Assembly (NCBI GenBank): GCA_963784575.1 | Contig: CAWARU010000001.1 | Coordinates: 3,596,001 to 3,660,000, forward strand | Source of the DNA: CAWARU01 sp963784575 | Lineage (GTDB): Bacteria > Pseudomonadota > Gammaproteobacteria > UBA6186 > Azoamicaceae | Direction of reading: 5' to 3' | Length of the DNA: 64,000 nt | Shown here: positions 1 to 9,053 of the stretch, piece after piece | How positions within the stretch are numbered: position 1 is the first letter of the stretch | Layout of the letters: every line of letters starts with the position of its first letter | The notes under the pieces: generated by a model | Databases searched by the model: none | The model's input: only the letters and a program-made list of their open reading frames with translations | Told to the model about the DNA's origin: nothing | Translations under genes and position numbers: made by a program

Positions 1-399
1 GACGTTAGTTGTTAAAATATCGTAAGCTGGTGAAAGTCTAGGGTTTATTTTATCCGCATATATCAAACTCCAGTTTTTTAGGTGTGCATCATCGTTGGCA
101 AGTAGAATGTTAACAAGCAATCTCCTTGCAAATTGTTGAATATCTGCTAACCCATCATTGGAATATTCGTAGATAACTTTGCCGATTTGCTCATAGCTCG
201 CAGAGTTGTATTTTTCCTGCGGATATTTTACGAGTATTTGTGCAAAATCTTCCATATGAACTCTAGTATTATTATCTCGATCAAACCGTTTAATCGCAAA
301 TGCTAGGTTTTCATCTGGTAGTTTTATATCTGGAAGATTATCCAATTTATTCAATTCGACCAATTTTATTTCTGGGATATCGATACCAACTAGTGGAAA
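1..399 (-). pseudogene. HipA-family kinase remnant, 5'-truncated
   Basis: Reading the minus strand from 399 down to 1 gives an open frame with clear features of the C-terminal kinase lobe of HipA-type toxins: FAIKRFDRD, then VHMEDFAQ, then LLANDDAHLKNW, which matches the catalytic loop N-x-D-D-H-x-K-N of the family, then SPAYDI. HipA kinases of type II toxin-antitoxin systems phosphorylate glutamyl-tRNA synthetase or similar targets. The frame is closed upstream by an in-frame TAA at 400-402 and has no start codon, so the N-terminal half is missing. The 3' end runs off the window. The break coincides with the inverted-repeat element at 402-472, which suggests a rearrangement truncated the gene. 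No hipB-like antitoxin is visible here. Identification of the family is firm; functional status is almost certainly dead. Confidence 0.8.
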
Positions 400-401
400 T
401 T

Positions 402-472
402 AAGGGCCAGGGCTAAGCAAGCGGCAAACGTATGCTAAACACAACCTTGTCACTTGCTTGGCCCTGACCCCT
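402..472. repeat. Stem-loop / miniature element with inverted-repeat ends
   Basis: A 20-base left arm at 402-421 is matched by an inverted right arm at 453-472 with three mismatches by my count, separated by about 31 bases. The arms are GC-rich compared with the surrounding sequence and start exactly where the hipA reading frame is lost. This looks like a small repeated palindromic or MITE-like element. No transposase is nearby and I see no second full copy in this window. Confidence 0.5.
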
Positions 473-579
473 GATCTTTCTGTTGATATCTTTCGGTATT
501 TCGACCGGATCCAAAGATTTGGGGATTGGCCTGTTCTAAATGTCAAATTTCTGATTTAATCATCAGTTTAATCACCAGA

Positions 580-609
580 TTGACTCATCATTTTTTAATG
601 TGATATAAT
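580..609 (+). promoter_or_regulatory. Sigma-70-type promoter
   Basis: TTGACT at 580-585 and a perfect TATAAT at 604-609 are separated by 18 bases. They lie about 65 bases before the gene that starts at 674. Apart from this promoter and the palindromic element, the stretch 473-673 holds nothing I can name. Confidence 0.6.
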
Positions 610-673
610 ACTAACTTATATTAATGCTTATGCACATTTATTAACAGCAATATTAATAGGTAGAGTAATTGAT

Positions 674-1696
674 ATGGCAACCACAACTCCTTTTCTGAAA
701 CAACCGACAGTCCTAATGAAATTGCAGGATCAATTTTTAGATGCACAATCATGGGTTAAAAAAGCAGCTGTCTGTAAATCTGTGTATCATCTCTATAAAG
801 AGGCCTATGGTGAGGACGCATTGAAAGCAGCGCCTCTAATGGACCTTGTCTTGAATATTACTGCAGAGAACAAGAAAAAAATCCTAGAAATCATAGCAAA
901 AAATCCAGAGCTCATTTTGGTCAGCACCAAAGGCGATGTTAAATATCCCAGCTCTAAACAAAAGAAAATTGCGGTCAGAATTGGAATCAGCAATCTAAGT
1001 TCCCTAGAAGCCGCCGCACTTTCAGGTGACTTTCATTTAGTAAATATTTTTAGAGATGCTCTTCCTGATAATCTAAAACGCCAAGCGGGATTACAAGTAG
1101 ACACAATTCTGTCTAACTCTAATTTTCTATCTGCCTTTAAAGCAGTTCTTGACGCATATCAGAAATTTCTCAAAGAAGTCGATATACAAAACAAAGCAAA
1201 GGAGCCAGATTGGAAAACTGTCTATGAGCTTTGGGAACATCTGGGCGACGCGCAGAAAAAACTTTCCACGTTTGGGCTGCAAGTATTCTGTAATCCTGTA
1301 CCACATGATCCCCTTCCCGACTTCACGCTAGAACCTGTTCGGGCGTGTCGCTTCGAAGTTTATGATAATGGGTGGAAAGATGTAGATGGTGATTTAGATT
1401 CGTTTGGACTTGGAACTAATTTTGCGTTATATAAGGCCGCGCGGCGCGCGGGGTGGGCGCCGCTTGTGGGTTCATGTGCGCGAGGTGGGCGTGCGGCGGC
1501 TGCCGCGGCTGTTGATTTTGAGGCTATTAACCTCCTATGTAAAGTGATCCCCGAACAATTAGGCAAAACTAGGACTCTGTTATTACAGTATCCGAAAGCT
1601 TCCGATAAGAAATCAGATCATGAGCACAGTGTGGCTTCTGCTGAATCTCTTGACTCGGACAAGAATAAAGGGCCTGCTCGCGGCTCTTTATCTTAA
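674..1696 (+). CDS. Effector-like protein of a Legionellales family
   Basis: A 340-residue, mostly helical cytoplasmic protein with no signal peptide or membrane span. The arrangement in the C-terminal half (a helix around DAYQKFL, a W-x3-Y-x-L-W segment, AQKKL, then a VFCNP and DPLPDF stretch, and a late LGTNFALYK motif followed by a Gly/Ala/Arg-rich linker and an AVDFEAINLL helix) reminds me of a protein family common in Legionella, Berkiella and Rickettsiella, often linked to ankyrin repeats and host-directed functions. That resemblance is from memory. The N-terminal ILEIIAKNPELIL and SSLEAAALSGDFHLV segments resemble single ankyrin-like helices. Codons 255-278 are strikingly GC-rich in an AT-rich gene. 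It is transcribed alone from the promoter at 580-609. Function unknown; a secreted effector is possible. Confidence 0.75.
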   Translation: MATTTPFLKQPTVLMKLQDQFLDAQSWVKKAAVCKSVYHLYKEAYGEDALKAAPLMDLVLNITAENKKKILEIIAKNPELILVSTKGDVKYPSSKQKKIAVRIGISNLSSLEAAALSGDFHLVNIFRDALPDNLKRQAGLQVDTILSNSNFLSAFKAVLDAYQKFLKEVDIQNKAKEPDWKTVYELWEHLGDAQKKLSTFGLQVFCNPVPHDPLPDFTLEPVRACRFEVYDNGWKDVDGDLDSFGLGTNFALYKAARRAGWAPLVGSCARGGRAAAAAAVDFEAINLLCKVIPEQLGKTRTLLLQYPKASDKKSDHEHSVASAESLDSDKNKGPARGSLS

Positions 1697-1831
1697 CAGC
1701 TGCCCTATGTCAACTATATTTAATTTAGTTGAAGTAGTATGATTGCGAATAGCATCAGAAATTATTTCTCGTAATTTTGGTACGCAAAATAGGTTATAAT
1801 AATCAAAAGGATTTTCTGGTTATTTGCTCAC

Positions 1832-2854
1832 ATGAAAAAATCATTTAGTTTTCTAATTTTCTCGGGTCTTCTTATCTTATCAGCAGCAATTTTTTCTGCT
1901 CCGATGTCGAGTGCTGATACTGCGCCCTTCTCACCCTCGAAAGCGCAGAATTTATCGGATTCTGATGCTGACTCGGATGTTTATTCGTATTCTGGCTCCA
2001 ATCCGAATCCCAATCCCAATCCCAATCCCAATCGCAATCCCAATGCCAATGCAAATGCCAGCTCCAATCCCAACCCCGATTCAGATGCTGCTTCATCGCC
2101 ATCATCCACACCGGCATCCTCCTCATCCTCTGATTCCGATCCCAATAGTAGTCTAGACACTATCAACACCATGAACTCTTCAGAAAATGAAATCATTGGC
2201 CATGCCGTTGATGTCTTTACCAAGAATCGAGACATTTTTGTCAGAACCAAAGATGGCAGGACAATCCAAATAACCCACAAGAAAATGGATGCAGATCCCA
2301 TTCTTTCACCCAATCGTAAGCTCATAGCTTTTATCCGAGAAACCGAACAAAAATATCCCTCAACCTTTGAAGCACACGACAATTTAGGAACTGAATTTGA
2401 ACAGGAAAGCAATTTATCGCAAATTTGGCTCTATGATATTGAGAAACAAACTGAAAAGCTTTTAGTCGATTACAAGATTGGGGAGAAATTAAAACCCGAA
2501 GAGCAATTAGTCGAATTTGATGAACTGCAAATTTCGTCTGATGGAAAATATCTTTATTTTTTGACGGAGGCCTGGGCAATTTCAAATGCCTTGCATCGCT
2601 ATCGCTTTGATACCAACACTGTAGAATATTTTACGGATGCCATCAGCTACTTTTTATTTGATGCCAATGCTTGTGAAAATGCGGCTGAAAGGGATTCTGT
2701 GAAGCAATTTCAAGATTATGTGATCGCATTGCAACATCGTTATTATGCTTTATTTGGGGGATCTTATGAGCAATGGAATATTTTTAGTCCAGATAAAAAG
2801 TATATTGGCCCCACTGATTTGCACGTGATTCCTTGTTTCCACAAAATGAGATAA
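1832..2854 (+). CDS. Secreted protein with Asn/Pro repeat linker and TolB-like domain
   Basis: A 340-residue exported protein. Residues 1-28 form a classical signal peptide (KK, hydrophobic core, cleavage near SAD). Residues about 54-105 are a low-complexity linker built from Asn-Pro dipeptides, then Asn-Ala and Ser-rich stretches, encoded by a hexanucleotide repeat at about 2006-2075. The rest resembles WD40/TolB-type beta-propeller blades: a DADPILSPNRKLIAFI segment near residue 153 and a SQIWLYDIEKQTEKLL segment near residue 198 are typical of such blades. Only two or three blades are apparent, so it is a partial propeller or a divergent fold. It lies 135 bases after the preceding gene; a TATAAT at 1795-1800 could be its own -10 box. 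Function unknown; periplasmic or surface location is likely. Confidence 0.75.
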   Translation: MKKSFSFLIFSGLLILSAAIFSAPMSSADTAPFSPSKAQNLSDSDADSDVYSYSGSNPNPNPNPNPNRNPNANANASSNPNPDSDAASSPSSTPASSSSSDSDPNSSLDTINTMNSSENEIIGHAVDVFTKNRDIFVRTKDGRTIQITHKKMDADPILSPNRKLIAFIRETEQKYPSTFEAHDNLGTEFEQESNLSQIWLYDIEKQTEKLLVDYKIGEKLKPEEQLVEFDELQISSDGKYLYFLTEAWAISNALHRYRFDTNTVEYFTDAISYFLFDANACENAAERDSVKQFQDYVIALQHRYYALFGGSYEQWNIFSPDKKYIGPTDLHVIPCFHKMR

Positions 2855-2928
2855 TGCATCAACTGTTGCAAATAAGTTGTGAAACTCTGCTCATATCACA
2901 TTTCTAATACAGTTTAATAAAAAATTAT

Positions 2929-2979
2929 TTGTAATTCCTTATTTCCTTACTGTATAATCCCATTATGAATGACATTCAT
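2929..2979 (+). promoter_or_regulatory. Promoter with palindromic operator-like site
   Basis: TTGTAA at 2929-2934 and TATAAT at 2953-2958 with an 18-base spacer form a plausible promoter. Immediately downstream, 2965-2979 is a perfect 7-base inverted repeat (ATGAATG, one central base, CATTCAT) covering the expected transcription start, as expected for a repressor operator. It precedes the coiled-coil gene at 3066. The leader at 3020-3060 also contains degenerate GGTTAATAGATTAATA-type repeats. Confidence 0.5.
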
Positions 2980-3065
2980 AGTTATATTACTTAAAAATTT
3001 TTAATAGTGATTTATCTTACAAATTATATAGGTTAATAGATTAATAGGTTAAAAGGATTTATTAA

Positions 3066-5810
3066 GTGCTCGAAGGTTATCTGCCCTCTTCAAAAATAAA
3101 TATCGAAGGAATTCTTAGAGATCCTGGGATGTTTGAAAAAATATTTTCAGAATCCGGTGTTGGAGCAATCATTGAGTTTGAAATAGAATTATCTCGGGCA
3201 ATGCTCAGCAGTTTTAGTTGGCATAATTCATATATGGAGACACTATTCCGACAAATCGTAGAGGGATTTCAGAGAAAACTCAAAAAGCAGATCTCAGCAT
3301 ATCAATCTGTTATTCCAGAGAGTATGGAAATAATTTTGTTCAGAGTTTCAGATTTTTCATGCGAAAATGCCCATGCCAATCAAACCTTAGTTCGCGATTT
3401 TGAAAGGCTGCTTTACTCAGTTTTGATAGAATATACTAAGAATCCCAGGATAATTCGCAGACCACGTCAAATCTCAGAGGATGAAATAAAATCCCTGGTA
3501 AAAAAATATCAAAAAACTGAAAAAATCTTTAATGATATCGAGGGGCCCATTCTAAGAACTGTATTTATGGATTTAATACGGGCTTTGGAAGAAGAATTAA
3601 AGCAAGAATATTTAAAGCAAGAATATTTAAAGAATCCAAAGAAGCAGGAACAGAACCCACTTCCCTATTTGAGACCTCCCATTGAACCCCCTCGGAAACG
3701 ATTTGTATTTCCAAAAAATCTTACAGCCGCAGAAGCTTGGAAGCTTTCTGCTTCAACTACCAAGTTCGCACATTTAGTATTGTTGATCAAACTCTGCGAT
3801 GATTTTTTGAGGAGCGAGCAACAAAAAGACTTGACAAATGCACTCCCAAAGATGTTATATGATAAACAATTTTTAGAGTCAGAAGATCCAACGCTAAGAA
3901 GAAACACAACTGGCTCTAGGAGACAGTCTACTTTCGTAGTGAAAAATAGTAAACTTCACACTAATTATTTAAAAGGTAAGCAAAGGAGATGGAAAATGGC
4001 ACAGAGACCAGAAGATTTTGAGACACGATTAAGCAAGGTAAAAGGAAAGGATAAGAAAACCAGCGCGGATCAGGAAGCCAGAGGCAAAGGGCAAAAGTCC
4101 CGAGATGAGTCCATCGAGAAGCTGAATAGAAAACTGCAAGACCATGTCATTCAACAAGCTAGACAAATAGAAGAACACCTACAGAAAATTGCAGATAGGG
4201 AGTCTAGACTCGCCAGTTTAGCACTTGATCATGAATCTGGCATAAGCAAATTAAAGGACGAACATAAGGCTGCTCTATCAGCTAAAGAGCTGGAGCGTGT
4301 GGGGATCGCAAAGGCTCGTGATCAGATTGCAAGTGATCGTGATCAGATAGCAAGTGATCGCGAACGGATCAGATCAGAACATCAAACACTCCAATCTGGA
4401 CATTCCGAATTACGGGACAAGCATTCAAAATTGCAGCGGGAGCATGACACTCTGCGGGCAGATAGTTCCAGTAAATACAGTGATTTAAGTGCACAACATG
4501 CTAAATTGATGGAGCAACACCAACTATTGAAAATTCAATTACAGCAGGAACAACAAAAAACACAGGCAGAAAAACAGAAACTGTATAAAGAATTGAGATC
4601 CTTAAATACAGAAAAAAAGGCAATTGAATCAGGAATTGATTCGGCATCCAAAGATGCTGAAGCTGCAGGCGCGGACGCTGATTATTATGAGGCTTGCATG
4701 GCGCAAGTAAAGAAAAAAATCGAACAGGTGGAAAGTCACAAGAAAAAGGAATTGGATACGCAAAAAATACAATTGGACACTCTCCATGCCGAAGCTCTAA
4801 AGGCTCAGAAAGAGCAATCGATGGGAGCTCTTGAGGCGCAGCAAAAAACAGCAAGACAAGACAAGGTAACTGCTTTGAAAGAGCTTGAAGTCAAGTTGAG
4901 TGGAGAGAAACTTGTTGCTTTGAGTAAACAAGAAGCAGAAGCTAATCAAAAGTATGAAGCTTTGAAACAAAAACATGAACAAGCATCCTCCAAAAAGGAC
5001 GAGTTCGAAGCGGAAGTTGCGAGATTGAAGGAAAGTCTTGAAACTACCACTAAACAAAGAGATGATGTTATGGATTTCTTAGAAGCCCAAAGTAAAAAAA
5101 TGGAAGAATTGAATGAGGAAAATGAAAGACTTGACGAAAAAAATAAAGATTTGGTAAGAGGTTTGATCATAGATCCAAAACGTTTACGTGCCATTGTGCC
5201 TAATCTCGATGATTCCTCTGACAACATCTCCCTAGCATCAGATATCTCCCGCTCTGAATCGGATAAACACGAAGATTCAGATACTTCAGAGAGAGAGGAA
5301 GAAAACAAAAATGGCAGAGAGAAAGATGGTGTCGCAAATGGTGATGATCAGGCACCGGGTGATCATTTGATTCCAGAGATACAAGCGGGTAGAGTCCGTG
5401 CCCTCAGTACTCAACATGAAAAAGCCATAAGTGCATCGCTTCCAGTTTCTTCACCAGCTAAAAGTGTTTCAGCTGCTTCGAGTCCTGATAAAAGTCTCGC
5501 TTCAGGCTCAACACCCGCTAAAAGCGAGGTAGAAGCTTCAGCAGTTTCGACACCAGCTAAAAAAGCCGGAGTCATGCCTGCTCCCGCAAAAAGTGTTCCA
5601 GCTGCTTCAAACGGCAGATCTGCATCCAATCCGGGCACCATCCCGAGCAAAAGAGCACCCTCATATACTCCAATGGCAGATAGAACATTGGGCGCAGGTG
5701 GTGCGAGTCACGGGTTGCCAGCTGGGGGAGCTGCTCCCAGCAAAAGGGCTGCAGGTACTGATTTGAGTGCAAAAGGTCAGAAGAGCCAAGGCAAATCTGC
5801 AGCGGTATAG
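3066..5810 (+). CDS. Large coiled-coil protein, 914 residues
   Basis: Starts at GTG with an AAAGGA-type ribosome site 5-10 bases upstream. Three regions are visible. Residues 1-330 are a globular helical part with no recognised family. Residues about 335-715 are a long heptad-like coiled coil rich in Glu, Lys, Gln and Arg, with internal duplications such as IASDRDQ repeated near residue 420. Residues 716-914 are a disordered Ser/Ala/Pro/Lys tail with degenerate copies of a PAKS-x-x-AAS unit. A small duplication KQEYL occurs twice near residue 180. There is no signal peptide. The layout resembles cytoskeletal, tethering or effector proteins of intracellular bacteria. The next gene starts 49 bases downstream and is also a coiled coil, so the two are probably co-transcribed. 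Function not known. Confidence 0.75.
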   Translation: MLEGYLPSSKINIEGILRDPGMFEKIFSESGVGAIIEFEIELSRAMLSSFSWHNSYMETLFRQIVEGFQRKLKKQISAYQSVIPESMEIILFRVSDFSCENAHANQTLVRDFERLLYSVLIEYTKNPRIIRRPRQISEDEIKSLVKKYQKTEKIFNDIEGPILRTVFMDLIRALEEELKQEYLKQEYLKNPKKQEQNPLPYLRPPIEPPRKRFVFPKNLTAAEAWKLSASTTKFAHLVLLIKLCDDFLRSEQQKDLTNALPKMLYDKQFLESEDPTLRRNTTGSRRQSTFVVKNSKLHTNYLKGKQRRWKMAQRPEDFETRLSKVKGKDKKTSADQEARGKGQKSRDESIEKLNRKLQDHVIQQARQIEEHLQKIADRESRLASLALDHESGISKLKDEHKAALSAKELERVGIAKARDQIASDRDQIASDRERIRSEHQTLQSGHSELRDKHSKLQREHDTLRADSSSKYSDLSAQHAKLMEQHQLLKIQLQQEQQKTQAEKQKLYKELRSLNTEKKAIESGIDSASKDAEAAGADADYYEACMAQVKKKIEQVESHKKKELDTQKIQLDTLHAEALKAQKEQSMGALEAQQKTARQDKVTALKELEVKLSGEKLVALSKQEAEANQKYEALKQKHEQASSKKDEFEAEVARLKESLETTTKQRDDVMDFLEAQSKKMEELNEENERLDEKNKDLVRGLIIDPKRLRAIVPNLDDSSDNISLASDISRSESDKHEDSDTSEREEENKNGREKDGVANGDDQAPGDHLIPEIQAGRVRALSTQHEKAISASLPVSSPAKSVSAASSPDKSLASGSTPAKSEVEASAVSTPAKKAGVMPAPAKSVPAASNGRSASNPGTIPSKRAPSYTPMADRTLGAGGASHGLPAGGAAPSKRAAGTDLSAKGQKSQGKSAAV

Positions 5811-5859
5811 AAAAATCCTATAATATCTGACCTTAATTTAATGAAGATCTGAGAAATTT

Positions 5860-7014
5860 ATGGCAGAAAAACCTGAAGGTTTAAAATCGCTAGCATCGCT
5901 TACATCAAAAGAGGCAGGGAAGAATGCTTCTGGCACCGAGTCTGGTGAACAAAGAGTTTCCGAATCAATAAGCAAAGCGAAAGCTACTTTAAAAACTGTT
6001 GATCAACAGATGAAAGGCAGGGGAGTGGTAAGCGATGATATAATAACTGTGCCACGCACCACCCTCTTAAAATGGGATGATACAGCAAAAAAACGTAAAC
6101 ATGAATTGGCAAGTGAGAGGAGAAAGAACAAGCAACAGGCACAAACAATTCTTAAATTACAGAGAGAATTAGCAGGTAAAAAAGCAGATCAAGTCCCCAC
6201 TCTCGCCAAGCCTCGCAATGGTGAACATGTAGAGATTACTGCTCAGCAAAAGACTAAACTAAAGAAAAGTCCCATACAGGATAAGGATGGAGAAGCTTGT
6301 GTCATGAGCATGAGTTTGGGACTTCAAGAGTCACCTACTCATAAAGATAAACAAGATCTAGGTAAAGAGGCACATAAGGATGCACATAAAGACCCACAAA
6401 AAGAAGCCATAACCCAAGATGAAGATCCAAAGCAAAAAGGCATTTCAAAACAAAATGGCATTCCCAAGCAGAAAATACCGTTTGCTGATTATAGCGAGTT
6501 TGAAAAATTTTTGAGGACAAAGCCTGTTTATATTCTGGATTCTGAAGCCGCAGAAACGATAAAAAAAGAAGCAGAAGCAAAAAAAGCGCAACAAGAAGCA
6601 CTATTAAGAGTTGCAGAAGAAGCCAGAATCCAAAAAGAAATGGAACAAATTCAAATTAAAGCCAAAGCGGATGCTGATGCCTTGATAGAAGTCCAAAGAC
6701 TTGCTGCAGAGGCGGATGCGAATGCCCGTATCAGAGCAGCAGCTATCAAAGCAGAGCGGGAGGCAGAGGAGCGAGTGAGAATAGAATCTGCAAGAGAAGA
6801 GGGAGAGATTGCGAGAGTTGCGCAACAAAATGCTGCCAGATTAGAAAGACAAAGACAATTAGAAATGCAAAGACAACTTGATGAAAAAAGAATAGCGGAA
6901 GAACAGCAAAGAGCTGCAGAGGCACAAAGGGCAGATGCAGAAAGAGCAAGAACATCCCAGCAAACCAGCAAGTCTCAGTCTGCAGCCCGTTCGACCTTCC
7001 ACTCCTGGGAATGA
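5860..7014 (+). CDS. Coiled-coil protein, 384 residues
   Basis: A hydrophilic protein without signal peptide or membrane span. Residues about 80-110 form a short coiled coil; residues 140-205 are low-complexity Lys/Asp/Gln sequence with repeated HKD and KQ(K/N)GI units; residues 220-375 form one long Ala/Glu/Arg/Gln-rich helix that would make a continuous coiled coil. The N-terminus is Ser/Lys-rich. It follows the 914-residue coiled-coil gene with a 49-base gap and the same composition, so the pair is probably one operon making a filamentous or scaffold-like assembly. The stop is only 21 bases from the stop of the convergent outer-membrane gene. Function unknown. Confidence 0.7.
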   Translation: MAEKPEGLKSLASLTSKEAGKNASGTESGEQRVSESISKAKATLKTVDQQMKGRGVVSDDIITVPRTTLLKWDDTAKKRKHELASERRKNKQQAQTILKLQRELAGKKADQVPTLAKPRNGEHVEITAQQKTKLKKSPIQDKDGEACVMSMSLGLQESPTHKDKQDLGKEAHKDAHKDPQKEAITQDEDPKQKGISKQNGIPKQKIPFADYSEFEKFLRTKPVYILDSEAAETIKKEAEAKKAQQEALLRVAEEARIQKEMEQIQIKAKADADALIEVQRLAAEADANARIRAAAIKAEREAEERVRIESAREEGEIARVAQQNAARLERQRQLEMQRQLDEKRIAEEQQRAAEAQRADAERARTSQQTSKSQSAARSTFHSWE

Positions 7015-7035
7015 TAACAACTTCAAACGCCAGTG

Positions 7036-7764
7036 TTAAAACTGAATGACAAACCCTAAACCATAGGTAAAACTGTCTTTGATCCTCGCAATATGCGGAG
7101 CCATAGAACGAACAGGCTCAATATTCTTAAGTTGTTTAGTATTTTCCCAGCGCACATTAGCTCTAACTCCAAAACAATCATTAAACATGTATTGTACGCC
7201 AGTCATCAAACGCAATACAGTTCTTGATTGTGCAAGTTTTAATCGTTTCTCAACTTGAGTACTTCCCAATTGAGTCAAAGTATTTTCTAGCCTGACTTTT
7301 AAGTTTGTAGCCCCTACAGCAAACAGTATATTAAAGCCGCTGTCTTCGCAGATTGGAAAAATTCCAATCAAGCTTGTGTGCAAGGTCCTAAATCTCACTA
7401 CTGTTTTTATGCTGGCATCAATCTCTTCAGGGGCACCCAATACATAAGATCCTACAGGGATGTAAGCGGAATGGGTTCTCGTAGTACTGACTTCGGTGCC
7501 TGATTCTATACCGAAATATTCATTGCCTTTGACTCCCAAATAAATATTTGCCTGTGGATATTCCTTTTTATAAAAATTGCCGCCATAATTTTTATAGAAA
7601 CGAGTAATACGTACTTGAGCATCTGCTCCAACATAAAAAGTTGGCAGGCAGCACTCACGTTGGGCATGTGCTTGGTTTGCAAAGCAGAGCGATATCGCTG
7701 CCAAGGGTAGTGCGGCTAATAAAATAGAGGATTGATTATTTGAAAGAGGTCTAATACTTCCCAT
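7036..7764 (-). CDS. Outer-membrane beta-barrel protein
   Basis: A 242-residue protein. A signal peptide ends near residue 34 with the cleavage motif AHA. The mature part has alternating hydrophobic/polar strands typical of 8-stranded OmpA/Omp25-like barrels: FYVGADAQVRITRFY at the start, ANIYLGVKGNEYFGIESG, and a C-terminal strand SFTYGLGFVIQF ending in Phe, the usual barrel-assembly signal. Two adjacent Cys residues follow the cleavage site. Good ribosome site (AGGAGT, 8 bases) before the ATG. It lies downstream of, and on the same strand as, the two genes at 7852-8892, so it may be co-transcribed or have its own promoter in the 87-base gap. Probable surface porin or adhesin-like antigen; substrate unknown. 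Confidence 0.75.
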   Translation of the reverse strand: MGSIRPLSNNQSSILLAALPLAAISLCFANQAHAQRECCLPTFYVGADAQVRITRFYKNYGGNFYKKEYPQANIYLGVKGNEYFGIESGTEVSTTRTHSAYIPVGSYVLGAPEEIDASIKTVVRFRTLHTSLIGIFPICEDSGFNILFAVGATNLKVRLENTLTQLGSTQVEKRLKLAQSRTVLRLMTGVQYMFNDCFGVRANVRWENTKQLKNIEPVRSMAPHIARIKDSFTYGLGFVIQF

Positions 7765-7851
7765 ATACGTTACTCCTGAGTGTTCTAGTATTTAATCTAA
7801 AAAATCGAATCAGGAGATTATATCCGTATTTTTAATAAATGAACAGTAGAT

Positions 7852-8202
7852 CTAGTCTTTCAGAAGTTCGAGGTCCGAGTTTTCCATGACATTACATTTC
7901 AGATCCCCGGGCTTCATCTCAAACTTGGCTGGTCCTACCATGCCGCCTTTTTGTGGAAGATAATTGATTTTGACCTCTAAGCTGCATTCACGAGCAACAA
8001 TGGTATAACCGGTTTCTGTTCTTGTAATAGAGTTGATAGGTCGGCCAGAGGTGATTTTATCAGCGACAGTTGGATCGTTTAAAATGGCGGTGATTTCTTT
8101 ACTGCTTTCGTAGTAGGGTGGCAGGACAGCAAAACTTGGGGTTGAATAAAAAGTTGCTAATAAATTAATTGTTAGAAAAGAAAATATTCCATAAGTTCTC
8201 AT
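7852..8202 (-). CDS. Small secreted hypothetical protein
   Basis: A 116-residue protein with a signal peptide (residues 1-25, cleavage near SFA). The mature part is about 90 residues with two Cys (in REC and LKC) that could form a disulphide in the periplasm. There is a strong ribosome site, AAGGAGG, 7 bases before the ATG. It begins 24 bases after the stop of the 221-residue gene, on the same strand, which suggests an operon. I do not recognise a family; a small periplasmic protein is the most that can be said. Confidence 0.65.
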   Translation of the reverse strand: MRTYGIFSFLTINLLATFYSTPSFAVLPPYYESSKEITAILNDPTVADKITSGRPINSITRTETGYTIVARECSLEVKINYLPQKGGMVGPAKFEMKPGDLKCNVMENSDLELLKD

Positions 8203-8226
8203 TCACACACCTCCTTGTGCATAACT

Positions 8227-8892
8227 TCAAACGAACTTGCTCTTAGCTTTTAATCCACTCTCTAATACTAGTCCAGGAGAGCTTCCATTACTAGAGTCTG
8301 TTGCTGCAAGCATCAGGGGTGTGAATGGGGCAGAAACACTTGGATGAGTATCAGAAAGCAGAGAACCTTCAAGAAGCGTTTCGGCAATATGACCAGAATA
8401 TCCCTCTAATAGGAGCGATCTGCTTTGGGTTCCCCCAGCACGGGCGAACAGGAGAGCGGGTTCAGAGTCCGAAATACCAGGAAGCACTTTGCTTTTAAAC
8501 TTTTCAGTTCTCTTTGCAAGCAGTTTTTGCATGATTAGAACATCTTCATCATACTCCGCTGTTTTCGTCTGCTCTTTTTCCGTTGTCTTCGTCTTCAATT
8601 GATCTTGTTCTTTTAAGCCCTTTTTTTCAATTCCTTCTTGTTTTTCGGGAGCTTTTGACGCGAGGCAGGGTGAGGATCCAATTAAACTGTTTAATATGGT
8701 ATGAAAATTACCTTTATTGATAAACCGAATTTTCGCCAGTGCTTCGGGGGATAATCTCTCATTGTAGGCTTTTTGACCTTGTAAAACGTCGAAAATCAGA
8801 TCTTCATCAAATTGTGCTTTTTTCATAGCATCAAGGGACATCTGCATTTTCACCCCCACCTCGAAATTGATTTCTTTTTTGGTCAATGCCAT
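8227..8892 (-). CDS. Hypothetical protein, 221 residues, effector-like
   Basis: A soluble protein with no signal peptide. Residues 1-75 are predicted helical; residues 80-115 are a Lys/Glu/Gln-rich disordered linker (KEQDQLKTKTTEKEQ); residues 116-221 contain Leu-rich helices and end in a Ser/Gly-rich tail finishing AKSKFV. The ribosome site TAGGAG lies 8 bases upstream of the ATG. The upstream gap (8893-9053) is very AT-rich with repeated TATCTATA blocks and presumably holds the promoter. It is the first gene of a probable minus-strand operon with the secreted 116-residue protein. No family recognised; the size, linker and tail would fit a type IV effector, but that is a guess. Confidence 0.6.
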   Translation of the reverse strand: MALTKKEINFEVGVKMQMSLDAMKKAQFDEDLIFDVLQGQKAYNERLSPEALAKIRFINKGNFHTILNSLIGSSPCLASKAPEKQEGIEKKGLKEQDQLKTKTTEKEQTKTAEYDEDVLIMQKLLAKRTEKFKSKVLPGISDSEPALLFARAGGTQSRSLLLEGYSGHIAETLLEGSLLSDTHPSVSAPFTPLMLAATDSSNGSSPGLVLESGLKAKSKFV

Positions 8893-9053
8893 TGTAATTA
8901 CTCCTATTTATCGTAATATCTTTACTCGGATATCTATATCTATATATGGTATTTATATCTCTAAATATGATACATGTTATGATATATTATGTTGAATGTC
9001 TATATCAATATTTGGTCAAGAGAGCTTTTTCTTATATAATCTTTTTTTTTAAT

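Noticed and set aside
1995..2110. CRISPR-like array in the Asn/Pro repeat
   Set aside because: The units are six bases and in frame within a coding sequence, with no spacers.
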